Of a DNA stretch of 64,000 bases, positions 46,101-58,289 are shown in pieces. Source of the stretch: Cardiocondyla obscurior. Lineage: Eukaryota; Arthropoda; Insecta; Hymenoptera; Formicidae. The notes under the pieces are model-generated. The model was not told the origin of the DNA. It ran no database searches and worked only from the letters and a program-made list of their open reading frames with translations. The stretch covers positions 9,057,001 through 9,121,000 of the forward strand of contig NC_091865.1 of assembly GCF_019399895.1 (NCBI RefSeq), read 5' to 3'. How positions within the stretch are numbered: position 1 is the first letter of the stretch; each line of letters starts with the position of its first letter. The position numbers were made by a program, and so were the translations under genes.

Positions 46101-49100
46101 GTCCCGGCGCGTTTGCAAAGATATGCGACATATAAACAATCGGACTTGCGAGCGGATAACACACGCGAGAACTACCCGACTCCCGTTAGACGTCCAACTC
46201 TCTCAGCAGGTGAAGGCAGACACCACGCAGCCACCGCAAACGTTCCGGGATCACTTCCAAGGTTAATGATCCTTTTCCGAGAGCGAGTTCCGCGCGCAGG
46301 AATCATTAACACAGATCGCCGATTAAAATAAAAGCGGCACGAGACCACTCGCCTGGCGCTCTCTCGTCGATCCGCCCGGCCGGATTCGATATAATATTCA
46401 TTCTAATTAATTAATCGCCGTGTGCGCGTTGTTGCTCAGCCCGCGTCAGAATGAATCTCACCGGCGCGGCAGCTGTCGACTGTAAATCGATTGCAAAACG
46501 CGATTCCGTTACGCGTTTCCACACTCTCCGCAATCTCATTCGTAATTTTCGTCCTCTCTTTCCATTGTCAAGTGGTTTTGATATACAGGGTGTTCCAAAC
46601 CGCGTGTTTTAAAGCAACAAAACGAAAAATTAATTTAAAAGTCTCGTGGTCATTAAGTGGAAACGCACGCACTCAAATTCTATTTCGTTTTTAAATATTG
46701 TCGCGTATTTAGAACATTTAATTCTTATTGATTTTTATTTTTGATTACTTTTTATTATTTCTAATTTATTTATAGTTATTTAAACTCGGCTTGAATAAAA
46801 TAAAAATAATTATTTTGATCAGGCGTAAGATTTTCAAAAAATTAATTTATTTAGTTTAAAAAAAAAAATTTTTTTTCTCGGTATGTGCAAACTTTTGTAC
46901 GCAGAAGCGCGTGTTTGGCCGTCGAGAGTGCCTTCTGCGGGAACCGTGCTCGTAAAGAGCGTGGCCTACTGAGCATGCATAGCAACAATACATTTGGGCC
47001 CGCGCCAAAGCTGAGCACGACGGCGACGGGTTACGGCCGCCGGAATCGAGTTGCACGAGGGCCTGTCGAGAGACGCAGGAGAAAGTGGGAAAGAGAGAGA
47101 GAGAGAATCAGGCCCCGGCCTCGCTGCCACTGCTATTATGGCCAATAATTCATTGAGTGACTGTCAGGCCCGCCGCTGACCAGCTCTGGGTCTGCCGCAC
47201 CCCTCACGTGCATTGTGTATACGGGGTGCCGCGAAAATATGGATTCGCTCGGTCGATGTCGCTGACTAAACCACCGTTGCATCCCTCCGCTTACTTATTG
47301 CGCGAAATCTCAAATTAACGCGGACTTGCACTTACTTCTCAATCGCGGTACTATCATCGTAAATTTTCGGAAAGATTACACGTTTACTGTTGATACGTAT
47401 AATTTTATTATCACTCCTTTATCGCTACTAATCAACATGCGGAGTAAAAGTCGTAAATATTTTAGAAATTTAATTATGAGAATATAAATGAATAACAAAG
47501 CGTGATAGATTTTTTTTAATTTTTTAACTTTTTTTTTAAATTATCTTTGATAAAATGCTCTCGATATTACATAAATTCTGAGCTTCTTCGCATCGTATAA
47601 AATATATATATTTTTTTTTTTTAATCCTGCGCATGCCGCGTAATGTAATTTATTAAGTTATAAAATTTTATACTGGTACAAAGTTAAAGATGGAATGATG
47701 CTTGCTCGTATATAACTGACAATGTTGCTGATTGCGGTGAAATTTCTATCGCTGTCGGATTTTTGCTGTTGTTTAGTGCCTCCCTGACATTAAAGCGAGA
47801 TGACCTAATTAAGAGCGCGAGCGGAGCTCGTAAAGTACATAATAGCGTTTTACGGGCGTGCCGGTGGTATCGGTATAATCGTTCTCGCGCGAGATACCTT
47901 CTCGCGGGAAATGCGTTTATCCTGGATCGCGTGCTAGATAACTGATCAGCGGCCGAGGAAAATTCAGTGGCGAACAATTAGAGATCACCGTTCACTTCTC
48001 GCTTCTGTAGGTTATCGCTACGTTCAATTAAAATTTCATTGCAATTTTTTTTTTTTTGTTACAAAATTTGTTTGTCTCTACGCACGTTTAATTCGCGTAC
48101 GCTTGGCGAGGTGTATTTCGACTGCTTATTGACAAAAGTCGTAATTTGATTGTCGATTCAAGTGGCAATCTGGACGTGAAGGTGTTTAGGAGGCCGAATT
48201 AACAACCGCGAATAGCGCGTTGCATCGCACCGCCTTAAATTAACACCTTTGGCGCCTCTCAGGTACACTTAAATGGATTCCGTGGCGGTCATAATATCCG
48301 TTAATTAATTCGGCCGCGCGTTAATACAGAGTACTTCTCGCAGAATGGACGTCGCGAGAGATATCGTCGGGCAATGACGATGATAATAAATTGTATTATG
48401 GAGTTGGCCTTTTAATTAATTGCGCCAGATTGCGGGCTATACGGGTTGTATCTCGAGATTACTATGTCTTCATCATCTTAGTTGCTATTCGACGTAAGTA
48501 GCCGAATAACAATAATTTCGTAAAATTTAAAATAGACTTCTGGAAAAAGCCGCTTTGAATAACAACTTCGCACCGACGTCTCCTTCTGTAAAGCTTTATT
48601 TCAAATCTTGTTGAGGACCAAAAGCCTCAAAACGAAAATAGTTCGGTGTTCATCAGTTTATGAGGATTAAACTTCGAACTTTTAAGATATTCCCGAGCAA
48701 AATCGTGTAAACAAATGTTTGGATACGCTCTCGCAATGCCGAATGTAGAAGCGTAAAATGTAGTATTAAATCGATCGCTGGAGAAGCCTTTTATGGCCTT
48801 TCACTTGTGCCGATAAGTATCGAAAATGACGCACCCACTTTGATGCCGGTGGACCGTCGTTTATATCCGAGAAACGAAAGTTTATTTTTTTCTTATGTAT
48901 TTATTCATATCATTAGAACAAATGTTTTCAAAAATCGGAAAATTAGCTTTTTTTTTTCGTTAAACTCGAAAGAAAGGCTTCGAGACGTCACCGTGCACGT
49001 GCAGATAAATAATGTCACGCGCGTATATCTCAGTAAAAATCAAATCTACAGATTGAAAGGGAGTGCACGAGTAAAAAGGGGTAAAGAGAGGGAGTTTCTT

Positions 49101-50400
49101 GGTGCAAAAGCCTCTCTTCCGAGAGACTCGAGGGAGACGTCGGGCAAAAGCGAGCAAGGGATCGATGAGGGGAGTAGGGGTGCCGGACGCAAAGGGGGAT
49201 AATTGCAGAAGGGCCTCGCTCTTACGTTGCTCTTGCAAAGAAGTCTTAAGACGAGATAAGGCACCGGCGATAACGATTGAGCCCTGCGGGAACTCTTTGC
49301 CTACGTGCCCCACACACATACACACGTTCACACGCTCGTAGCGATCGCGCTCGGACGACGTATTTGGCGTGGTGTAGAATTTAAGAAGCGCGCGTATTTT
49401 TTTCGCGAGTTTCGCCGGACTCGGCATGCGTGTGTGTGCGTGAAAAAATTCGCGGTTACACCGTGGACCAGGGACGGTAAGGGAGAGGGTAAAAAAAACG
49501 CAGGGAAAAAAATTAGCGCGACCGCCACGGCGCGTTTCAGGGAAAATATCCGCCGCGAGCACGGGCACTTTGTGCTCCCTTGCGTTGCCGTCCTCCGATC
49601 GTTGAATATTAAGCCTTCCTCCCCGTGTTTCTTCCCCTCCCCTCTTCCCGAGTAGCATTTTATTAAATAAAGTGCGTAGCAAACAACGGGGTTACCCTCC
49701 GCCGCCACGTCGAACTTTAATGATAACGATCTTTCGAATAACTTTTCGACGCCGATTTTTTTTTTCTCGGGGAAACTTTTATGGCAGATAATCGCTTGTT
49801 CTCGCAAGCGAAATTCTTCCGCTTCTGACATAAAATTTGTACATCTCTTTTAGTTTTCTAATACCCAACCGTTCAATTTGCATTACCGCGCATTATTGTT
49901 ATTACCGTGCAGCATAAAATAATTCAACTTCAAATTATGTATCGTACGTATATTCATCGCGTTGGATCGCGTGTTAACAAAAAGCGATACAAGAGAGGAA
50001 AATAAAAATAATCGATAGGCGAGATCGGAGGAGACAGATCGTCGGAACGCGTTCGCCCCATCGTCCGGAACCCATCGTGTCGATCGGCGTACCTGTAAGC
50101 ACGCGATACAGAATATTCTTTTCGGTTCAAGATCGATCTCTGTATCGAGATCGGTTTATGTTAATTACCTCTTGACAAACGCATACACGTATAAGCTCAT
50201 ACATATAAGCATATGTGATACCATAAAGACGCACAACGAGAAAGAAAACCAGTCGCACATATTTTTAAACTACTTACTTTTAATATATTTAGTTATTGGA
50301 ATTTAATTTGTTGGAATGGTAAGGGATTGATTAATATATTTTAAATATATTAAAAAAAAAAAAAACATTGTAGGAAAGGAAACTCGTTCGCGTAACTTAC
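43166..50400 (+). other. Dachsous intron, middle part
   Basis: Mixed AT-rich and CpG-containing non-coding DNA with several homopolymer runs (for example T tracts at about 47610 and 48045). A GGGTGTTCC-type motif at about 46586 and a 232-codon minus-strand open frame at 48960-49658 are treated under findings. No supported gene. Confidence 0.55.
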
Positions 50401-53400
50401 ATTGACGATTCAAGGGTTAAACAAGTTGCCACGCATGTTTCCGTGCGAGTTGCGTTGGTGGTCCCGTGGCCGAGCGCTCTCTTCGAGTAGCTTAAGGAGC
50501 ACGCGGGTTCTCTCGGTGGTTTCGCATCGCCGTCTAATTTCTCTTCCGTCTAGGCTCGTGTACGGCAGATTGTACTCCGTAATCCCGAGCGCGATCGCGA
50601 GTATGCGAAATGACGTGCGTGTGCGTACAGCACGCGCGCTTCATCTATCACGAGACGGATATCGCGCGCGCGGATGCTGCGATTGTAACATTGTAGAGGC
50701 GAGAGAAAGAGAGAGAGAGAAAATGTAAAAGAAACAAAGAGAAAGAGGCGAAAAGGGGGGATTTAGTAAAATTGAAATCGGCACCGTGCAAATCGCGAAT
50801 TCAAGGCGGTGAGATAAATTCCTACGCGAGCACAGCTCACTGAATAAAATCGAAATTATCCGCGTCGTATTAAAATTCTTCGTCGCCCGGGGCCGCCCGG
50901 CTGATAATTACGTTTCGTATTTACATATCTCGCGGGATCGCCGCTGTTACAGGTACTTCTCGGTTTTAATACGCGCCCGTACACGGCCGAGCGGTACGGG
51001 AAGCGCACGTCGGAATTTGTAACCGTGGATAATAAAGAGCGCACCCTCCGCAAGCGCGAGCGCGCGCGATAAGCGATTCCCTTCTCCGACGACTTAAACT
51101 CGACCAAAATTAAGAGCGTACGCTGCTAATCAGATTCGCAATTTTTTTTTTTTTTTTTGCAACAGTAGCGCTTGCCGTTGCTGATTTAACTCGCGGACTT
51201 GTTGCAGCGGGGTTCGCGCCAGGCCCCGCATGATTCGCGGGGTGAAAATTTATTGAAAGCGCCCGTCAATCAATCCCGGGGAATAATTTGCGGCTGGGGC
51301 GGAATGAAATGATTTCGCACGTCGATCGCGAGATAATAGATGCATCGAAGTAACGGTAACTCGCGAGATATTGCGCGATGCGATTCGCGGGGCGTGCGAG
51401 CGGCCGAGATATCCGCGGCGCGCGGCTATCGTAATTACATCGGTAATACGGCTGTGTAATCGTAAATACAATTAGCGCTGATTGCAGCGCCCGCGCGATT
51501 TTTTATCGCCGTCCCGCGGGCGTTATCCTTCCGTAATTCCACGCGTGCGAGCGCCGTATTCATCTCACTCGGTATCGATCCGCGCATCTCGGACGCTCTC
51601 GATCGCAAGACGCGCTGCCGCGTAGAAAGACGTAGAATGCCTCGTTTCGTTTGTTGAAAGTAGGCACGGCTAAAAGGCACGACGAGTCGCCAGAACGATA
51701 GAAATTCCGCGTTCGATGCGAAACGAATTATTACAATGATTATACCGATAGTTGATTTCGCGCCCGTCAATCAAGGTGCCCACGTACGCGCCGTCAAATA
51801 GTATTTACGGCGAGTGAATAAATTCTGATCGTAATTATGTGTGGAGTAATGAATTCTAGCATTATTTATGTCGTAAAGCGAGCTCGTAAATACTCGCGGC
51901 CGAGTAGCAGGGCGCGCGGCGCAACGTGTCGGACGTAAACTATCCATAATTTCTATCGCAAACGAGTTGACATGTTAAAACGGCGGAAATGCCCGCGATG
52001 CAAATTAAAAATGGCGATCGAGCCGATCCTTTCGTGCATCGCGGCCGTTTTCATTCCGCGCTCTCGACGGCGAAACACGCCCGGCTATAATTATTGCCGA
52101 TTTATGAGATCTGCGTATGTAGATCTGTCTCGCGCGAGTGTCACAATGTGCAATCGACGCAAATATCGCGTAGTGCCGTTCCCGCTTGAATTTCTTTTGA
52201 CCCCGCCGTACGATCGAGAACAGTCGGCCACTTCTCGGCGAATTATAAATTCAACGTTCGTAAATTCGAACTTATAATGCCGAGATATATTCGTCAAGAT
52301 TTTAATGTATTCAAAATTTTTTATAGCGCCTCTAAAAATCTCCGGCGTTCACCCGGGAATCCATTGTTCTTCAAAGCTTCGGATGTTTACCGTCCCCGGA
52401 CAGCTTCCCGCGGCTCGCATTTGAATTTATAGGTCTCTACGCGCGCAAAGGCCGCATAATGGGCGCTATTATACCGATTGCACATTTACCAAGCTCATTT
52501 TGTCTCGCGCGACGCTTTTTAACTCGGGTACGCACAAAAGTCCCGTCTTCCGGATAACCTTCACGCGGAGCCTTTATTAATGAGGGTACTCTCGACCCCT
52601 TCTCTCCTCTTCTTCTTTTATTCGTTGATCCTTTTCACCAAACGCGCGCTTTAATTTGAGAAATTCGCGACTCGCGAACTAATCGAATATTCCAACCGCA
52701 TGCGGCAGGATGGCAGGAAGTCGCTGGGTAGAGTTTTTACGTTGCGATATAAAAATAACTCTAAACCGTGAGTTGAGTTAGCGGGCGAGCCAAGCGTAAT
52801 CGAGTTCGTGTAAACTCAATAATTTTTTTTAGAGTCGCGTATTATAAGATCTTGAAAGAATCTTTTGTGCACAGATAGAAAAGCAAAATTACATGAATAA
52901 AAAGCTCCGTTACTTAATAAAAGATGAATGGTTCTCCAAAAGAGAAAAGGAGGATCAGCGTTCGTGCTATCGTACCGAAAATCTTGATCTTGATCTCGCG
53001 CGATTTCCTTCGCGACGTCGTCTTGCACGAGCGAATTCTCGGACGGCATACAAAGTGTGTGGCGCGTACGTTTAACACCCACAAAATTTCAATGCCGAGG
53101 CGCGCCAGCGAGGAGAATCGCGCCGCGCCGTGTCGCGTCGCGTCGGATCGCACGAAGGCCGAGCCCTCAAGTAATTGTTCGGGATCTTACGAGCGGCCGC
53201 GCGAAATACGGCTCGGTGTGTGTCAAACGCGACGACACGCGGCGCGAGTGCGAGAAAGCCGCCGTCTGATATTCAGGCCCCGGTTCGCCAAGGCAAGGCC
53301 CCGGTTTCCAGCGCGCGCGGGGTCATCTCGGCTGGCTGATGCCTCTTTCAGACGTCCTGAAAAGAGAGTCCCGCCAACAATGACGGTGCTCGCGTCCGCT

Positions 53401-53640
53401 ATATGGATCCTCTCGGCTGCAATAACGCCGTATCTCGTTATGCTCTCTTCCTCTATCCATACTGCCTCCTCTCTCCTCTTTTATTTCCTATAAACTTCTC
53501 TCTCGGAACACGTACGCCAGGTGTAAAAACGTCTTTTATCAATCGGCCGGCAGATTTGTTTTCGTATAACGCGGCACTGCCGTTTACTTTGCAAGAATTT
53601 CAAAAATTAGCCCGTCCACTTAACATACGCGCGGCCTTGA
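50400..53640. other. CpG-rich segment of the ds intron
   Basis: Unusually dense in CpG and GCGCGC compared with the AT-rich flanks, for example around 50590-50690, 51050-51070, 51360-51430 and 53095-53330. No reading frame with recognisable content is found. In Hymenoptera high CpG marks DNA that is not methylated in the germ line, as at regulatory regions; here that is inference. Confidence 0.55.
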
Positions 53641-53645
53641 CGGAA

Positions 53646-53669
53646 TTTTTTTTTTTTTTTTTTTTTTTT
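53646..53669. repeat. T24 homopolymer tract
   Basis: Twenty-four T in a row followed by TATATA; marks the right edge of the CpG-rich segment. No recognisable mobile element is attached. Confidence 0.85.
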
Positions 53670-56600
53670 ATATATAAAAATATATCGATTTACTCGAAAG
53701 TTATGGAGCGCGAACTGTGGCTTGGCTTAGAGGAGTGCTTGTATGAAAGTACCATCAGGACAAGTTAATGGAATTCCGCAAACAACCTATTGAGCTTTCA
53801 ATGGTATGTCAAAGAATAGCGAGAGAAGCGCAAGTGCCGCGGGTCCACAACGAACGTTCAGGTGCAGATTTATTCAAAAAGTGATATTCAAAAGGCTGAA
53901 GGGCCAGAAAAGATCCGCTTCTAACGTGCTTTAACGCCCATACAACTGCTGAATTCACAATGTAGTAATCCTCTTTCTCCGTCCTCCCACGCGTCTTTTA
54001 ATCGCTGCTTTCCCTTTTGTATTCTCAGAGTCGCACGGTCGACTTTACAATTGTCTTTAATCTTGCGTATCCAACAAAAAAAATGCTTCGCAATTTTGTC
54101 ATAACTTTAGTTATAAACTATGTAAATGGGAATTTATCGTGTATTACACAAAAATATTATACAAAAATAAAAAAAATTAGCACCTAGAAAAATCTTTTAC
54201 TTTAAGATAAGTCGCCTTTTGATACTTTCGAGTATTACATCGCGGAGTCTTGTCCCGAGCGTTCGGTAGCTGGCTTTGGCGCGAGTTTGACGCTCTTAGC
54301 AAGCTGTAAAGTACTCCTTAATCTTTCCGCGATCCGTCACTTCGATGATCCTTAACTTGTCTTGGCGGAGTATCCCGCGTGCGGAATATGGCGGTGCATT
54401 AAGACCTTAATAGCGTTGCTGCCGTTATTATGATATGATAATGATACACTGCCGAACATTGTAGCATTCATCCCTCCTTCCATCTCTCTACATCCTTCGA
54501 GATTCACTCGAAGGCCGCCGAAAAGGGCCCGTTGACATGTTATTATATTTTAATCGTTTATTACGCCATTACCAGCACGCCCAGACACATCTCTTTTCTT
54601 CCACGATTATTCCCAGATGAACAAGAAGGGAGATGTTACCCCCCGTCCATCAGCAATAAAGATATTTATTAAAATCCGCGGGCGGAGTCTTAATTAAATT
54701 ACTAAATTAATAAAATGTGACACATTAAATTATCGCGCATTCAATTATTATTGTTACAAGAGAAAAAAAAAACAGAAGCTGACTTTTTAGGTTCAAAAAT
54801 ATTAACACCTTTTCTTCAATCGACTCCGCGACTGTGCGCGACGCAAGGAAATTTCGTGATTATCCCTCCCCAGAATGGTTACGCATTTCGCGAAACGCAT
54901 TAGCGAACGCGCCGGGCTGCCATCGAATTGCATTGAATCATACACGTACCGGTTATTTTACGCGTTATATAAAATAATAAGTAACGATTACGAGCGTGCC
55001 GCGAGACATTTTGACGCGGGCGAAGGTGATCCGGCCACGATCGAGCGGCCGAAAAGGGAGGTAGGGAAGGACGAAGGAAAACCGCGAAGAGACAAAGCTC
55101 ACCTACGGTGAAACCGGTCCTTAGCGTTATTCCTTAATCCTGGAATAAATCGCCGCGCCATGGAAATCGAACATTTAGGAGCGATCTTTATTTACACCTA
55201 CACACCTCGAAGAGCAACAGCAATAATCGTGAGAGGCCGCTATTTCTGGGACAATAGCCTGTCTAGAAATCGGAATAGAAACGAGGAATGATAATGAAAT
55301 TGGTTGACTCCGTGGGGACGGGAGAAAATATTCGGTGGTATTTTTTTTTACGTGTTTCACTTTCTTTTCGCCATCCGAAAAAGCTCTTTGACAGTAAAAT
55401 TAAAAATGTATTCTAAATATACTGTGTATTAAGGTAATAACGTAAGAAAGAAATTTCATTTCTGCTAGTGTTAAAAATATAATTTATATGCACATGGAAG
55501 TTTACACGAAAGGACACCGATGAATTTCCGACGGAAATAATTAATTTCCAAAATTCACCGTTCCCACGAGGCACGTGTCGTTAACGTCAAATTAATTCTG
55601 ATAATTCAGACTGGTTGAGCAAACAAAATAAAAAGGGGCGCAAAGTAGCGGCGTGGCGTCCAAAAGACAGCGAGAATTTTACACGCATTTACATCGTGCC
55701 GACACTCTCGATCGAATAGCTACGTTTGAGATACAATTTAAAAAAAAAAAAAAAAAAGAAAGAAAGAAAAAAAAGGTTAAAAGAGAGAAAAGAAAGAGGA
55801 AGAAGAGGACTGAGTCACCGAAATCCGACTCCGCTTTCCGTGTCCTCCGCGCTCTAAAAGTTTTTATTTTAAAATTTCCTTTTTTTTTCTCTGCAACATA
55901 AAAAAAATTGCCATTAAAGCTGGTCATACATATGTTCCTATTACGACTTATGAAATACTAAAATACGCATCGCACAATCCGGTGTAACGCGAATCCCTTC
56001 AGTAGAAAATGCCGTTTCCCGAGTTGCGTGTGATGTTAGACCCAACGGTTTGGTTTGAGAAAATAAAGTAATTTATTTTTCTGCTTGCTCGAACAAGTGC
56101 AAGTTGTGACTTTAGTAAGCACAAAAAGAAAAAAAATTAATTCGTAGATATCTGGTAAAAATAAGTGTTGCGCGTTATTTATTATTAGAGCGGAAAGCGA
56201 CGTAGCGTGATAGTAATGTTATTCAAATTCAAGCGTGATCGAGGGTTAAACGCGATCCAGGACTCGAGAGCCGCGAGCGTTCGGGGCGAGCGTTTAGCAC
56301 TTGACCTTCGATTATCGTCCTGTCCTTTCTAATATCCCCCACTGAGGAGAATCCCGCGCGCGCAAACGGCGTCTGACGTGTCGTGGCTTTAGAAAGCGGC
56401 GCCAAATCACAAAAATCAGACTTTTATCCCGCGGTATCCCGGCTCTTTTAACCCTTTTGCATCGTGATCGCGCACCGGTTTCCACCGGGTGGACGCCTCC
56501 CACGTTTACCACGGATATATACGCCGCCGTTGTTGTTGCTCGCTCGCTTATTAACCGTACTCGCGACCGACGGACTGCCATTCGCGTAGGCAGGCATATC

Positions 56601-57805
56601 GCGTTGCCGCAACGCCGCCAACTTTCACGAACGATCTTTGTTTCTGCATTTATCTCTCGCTCTCTCTTTCTCTCTCTCTCTCTTTAGTTTTTAACTCTTG
56701 TAAACCGACGTATTAATATTGCCTTATTTCTTACGAATTTCTAATAACATAAACGTCTTATATAAATCCTATTTATTATAGCCATTTTATTGGAATAAAA
56801 TGTGTAAGATGTAATTATTAAAAAACGTCCGAGAAGAGAATTTTCGAGTTCTGTTCTATTATACGTAGGAGATCGTGCTAAAATCAGCGCGCATCACGGG
56901 CAAATCGAGAAAATCGAAAGGGCTTTGGATCTCGTACTGTTCCCTTCTACCGAAAACTTATGTTCTTTGTTACTCTAACGCTTTACGGGAAAAGTTAAAC
57001 AGCGTTGCGGGGAAGAAGAAGCGTCTGGTCGCGAGGATGAACGCCCGCGAAACAATATTTATAGGTATTCCGGGATATAACGGTGGCTGCGGGTCGCCGT
57101 AACGTCCGCCGTAAAACCACGGCGTGTCCGCATCAGATCCGGAATCTCAGCTGCACTACGATCGCACGACGCGCTGTAAAGAAAAGCAGCATCGATGTTT
57201 TTCAACGATACGCCTATGGGTCGTCGATCAATTTAAAAGGAAGCGAAGCACGTGATTACGTCCTCTCTCGTCTAGTCTCATCATCCTTCTCGCTTTCTCC
57301 CTCTCGCGTTCTCTCTTCCTCTCTCTCGCTCTCTCTCTTTTTCCTTTTTCTCGGAAGGGAGAGTGGACCAGTCTGGTTCTATCCGAATCGACTTTCAAAG
57401 TTTCCGACCGAAATCGCCGGACTAAAAATCACGGCATCGACGTTATTGATCGATAGATCGCCGAACAGATTGATCCGTCTCTTTCTTTTTCAACGAAGGT
57501 TTGATTGCGATTTGCAAATGAACCGGCATCTCGCCGGCAATTTCGCTTTCAATCTCTAATTGAAATCTAATTTACCTTACGATAAAGTGTAATCGATCTT
57601 AATCGTGGATGTACGCTCGTTTGATATGTGCTGCCGACGAAGCTAATGATCGGAGTTGTGCGTTTTGTACGAGATCACCGTTCGCTCGCTGGTGGAATCC
57701 GTCGCGCCGTGAACGCAAGGTAGCAACAGGAATTTCAAAAGACCGATCGACGCTAGGCATAATTAATAAAATCGACCGCGTTTAACCTGAAAGATTCGAA
57801 AGACT
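53670..57805 (+). other. Dachsous intron, late part
   Basis: Non-coding by inspection. It includes an A-rich purine tract at about 55740-55810 and CT repeats at about 56650-56685 and 57290-57350. No tRNA-like box A/B pair, no conserved protein motif and no splice-compatible cadherin exon are seen. Confidence 0.5.
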
Positions 57806-58156
57806 TTATTTTTCCAAACGACTCGAAATAACACGAAATCGTGATATAATTCTTCTGAACTTTATCCCAGTTTCCGCAAAGTACTTCTCGCGTATTTCCT
57901 GAAAAGTTTTAAGGACTACCCACCGCGCGGACGGAATCTCCCGGCTAACTTGCACGGTCTTGGAAAAGGCGTAGTCGTTTTTGGCGTGCGGCCTCGATAC
58001 GTGGGCCAATCGATTTAAAACGCGGAGACGGGACGTAGGCCGGTGTGTAACTTGCTGCGAGCCGACTTTTAAGCAGCCCAAGACCAGGCCAGGCTCCGGC
58101 GTGCGCACGAGGCCTACGGCTAGCATGACGGGAACCAGAATGCTTCGTTCCATCAT
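57806..58156 (-). CDS. Possible first exon of a nested minus-strand gene, hydrophobic N-terminus
   Basis: An ATG at 58156 opens 116 codons on the strand opposite to ds. The reading starts MMERSILVPVMLAVGLV, shaped like a signal peptide, and continues RTPEPGLVLGCLKVGSQ. The start lies about 100 nt after a well-formed TATA/initiator pair. If spliced, GCG|GTGGGT at 57924/57923 is a possible donor; no downstream exon was identified. I do not recognise a family. It could be a real small secreted or cuticle-type gene within the ds intron, or a chance frame behind a promoter. Confidence 0.3.
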   Translation of the reverse strand: MMERSILVPVMLAVGLVRTPEPGLVLGCLKVGSQQVTHRPTSRLRVLNRLAHVSRPHAKNDYAFSKTVQVSREIPSARWVVLKTFQEIREKYFAETGIKFRRIISRFRVISSRLEK

Positions 58157-58258
58157 CAACTCCGGAGGAGAGGAGGACTCCGCAGAGTCCCGTGGCTCTC
58201 GAGTCGACTCGGAGAAGCGAGTCAAGCCCGGAGCCCGGGTCTCAAGCTGAGAGACGGC

Positions 58259-58287
58259 TGAATTCCACACTCTCTATACCTTTTATA
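58259..58287 (-). promoter_or_regulatory. TATA box plus initiator, minus strand
   Basis: TATAAAAG reads from 58287 on the minus strand, and TTCAGCC places a +1 adenine at 58259, so the first T of the TATA box sits at -28. This is the textbook spacing, and it is the clearest core promoter I can see in the window. Confidence 0.5.
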
Positions 58288-58289
58288 TT

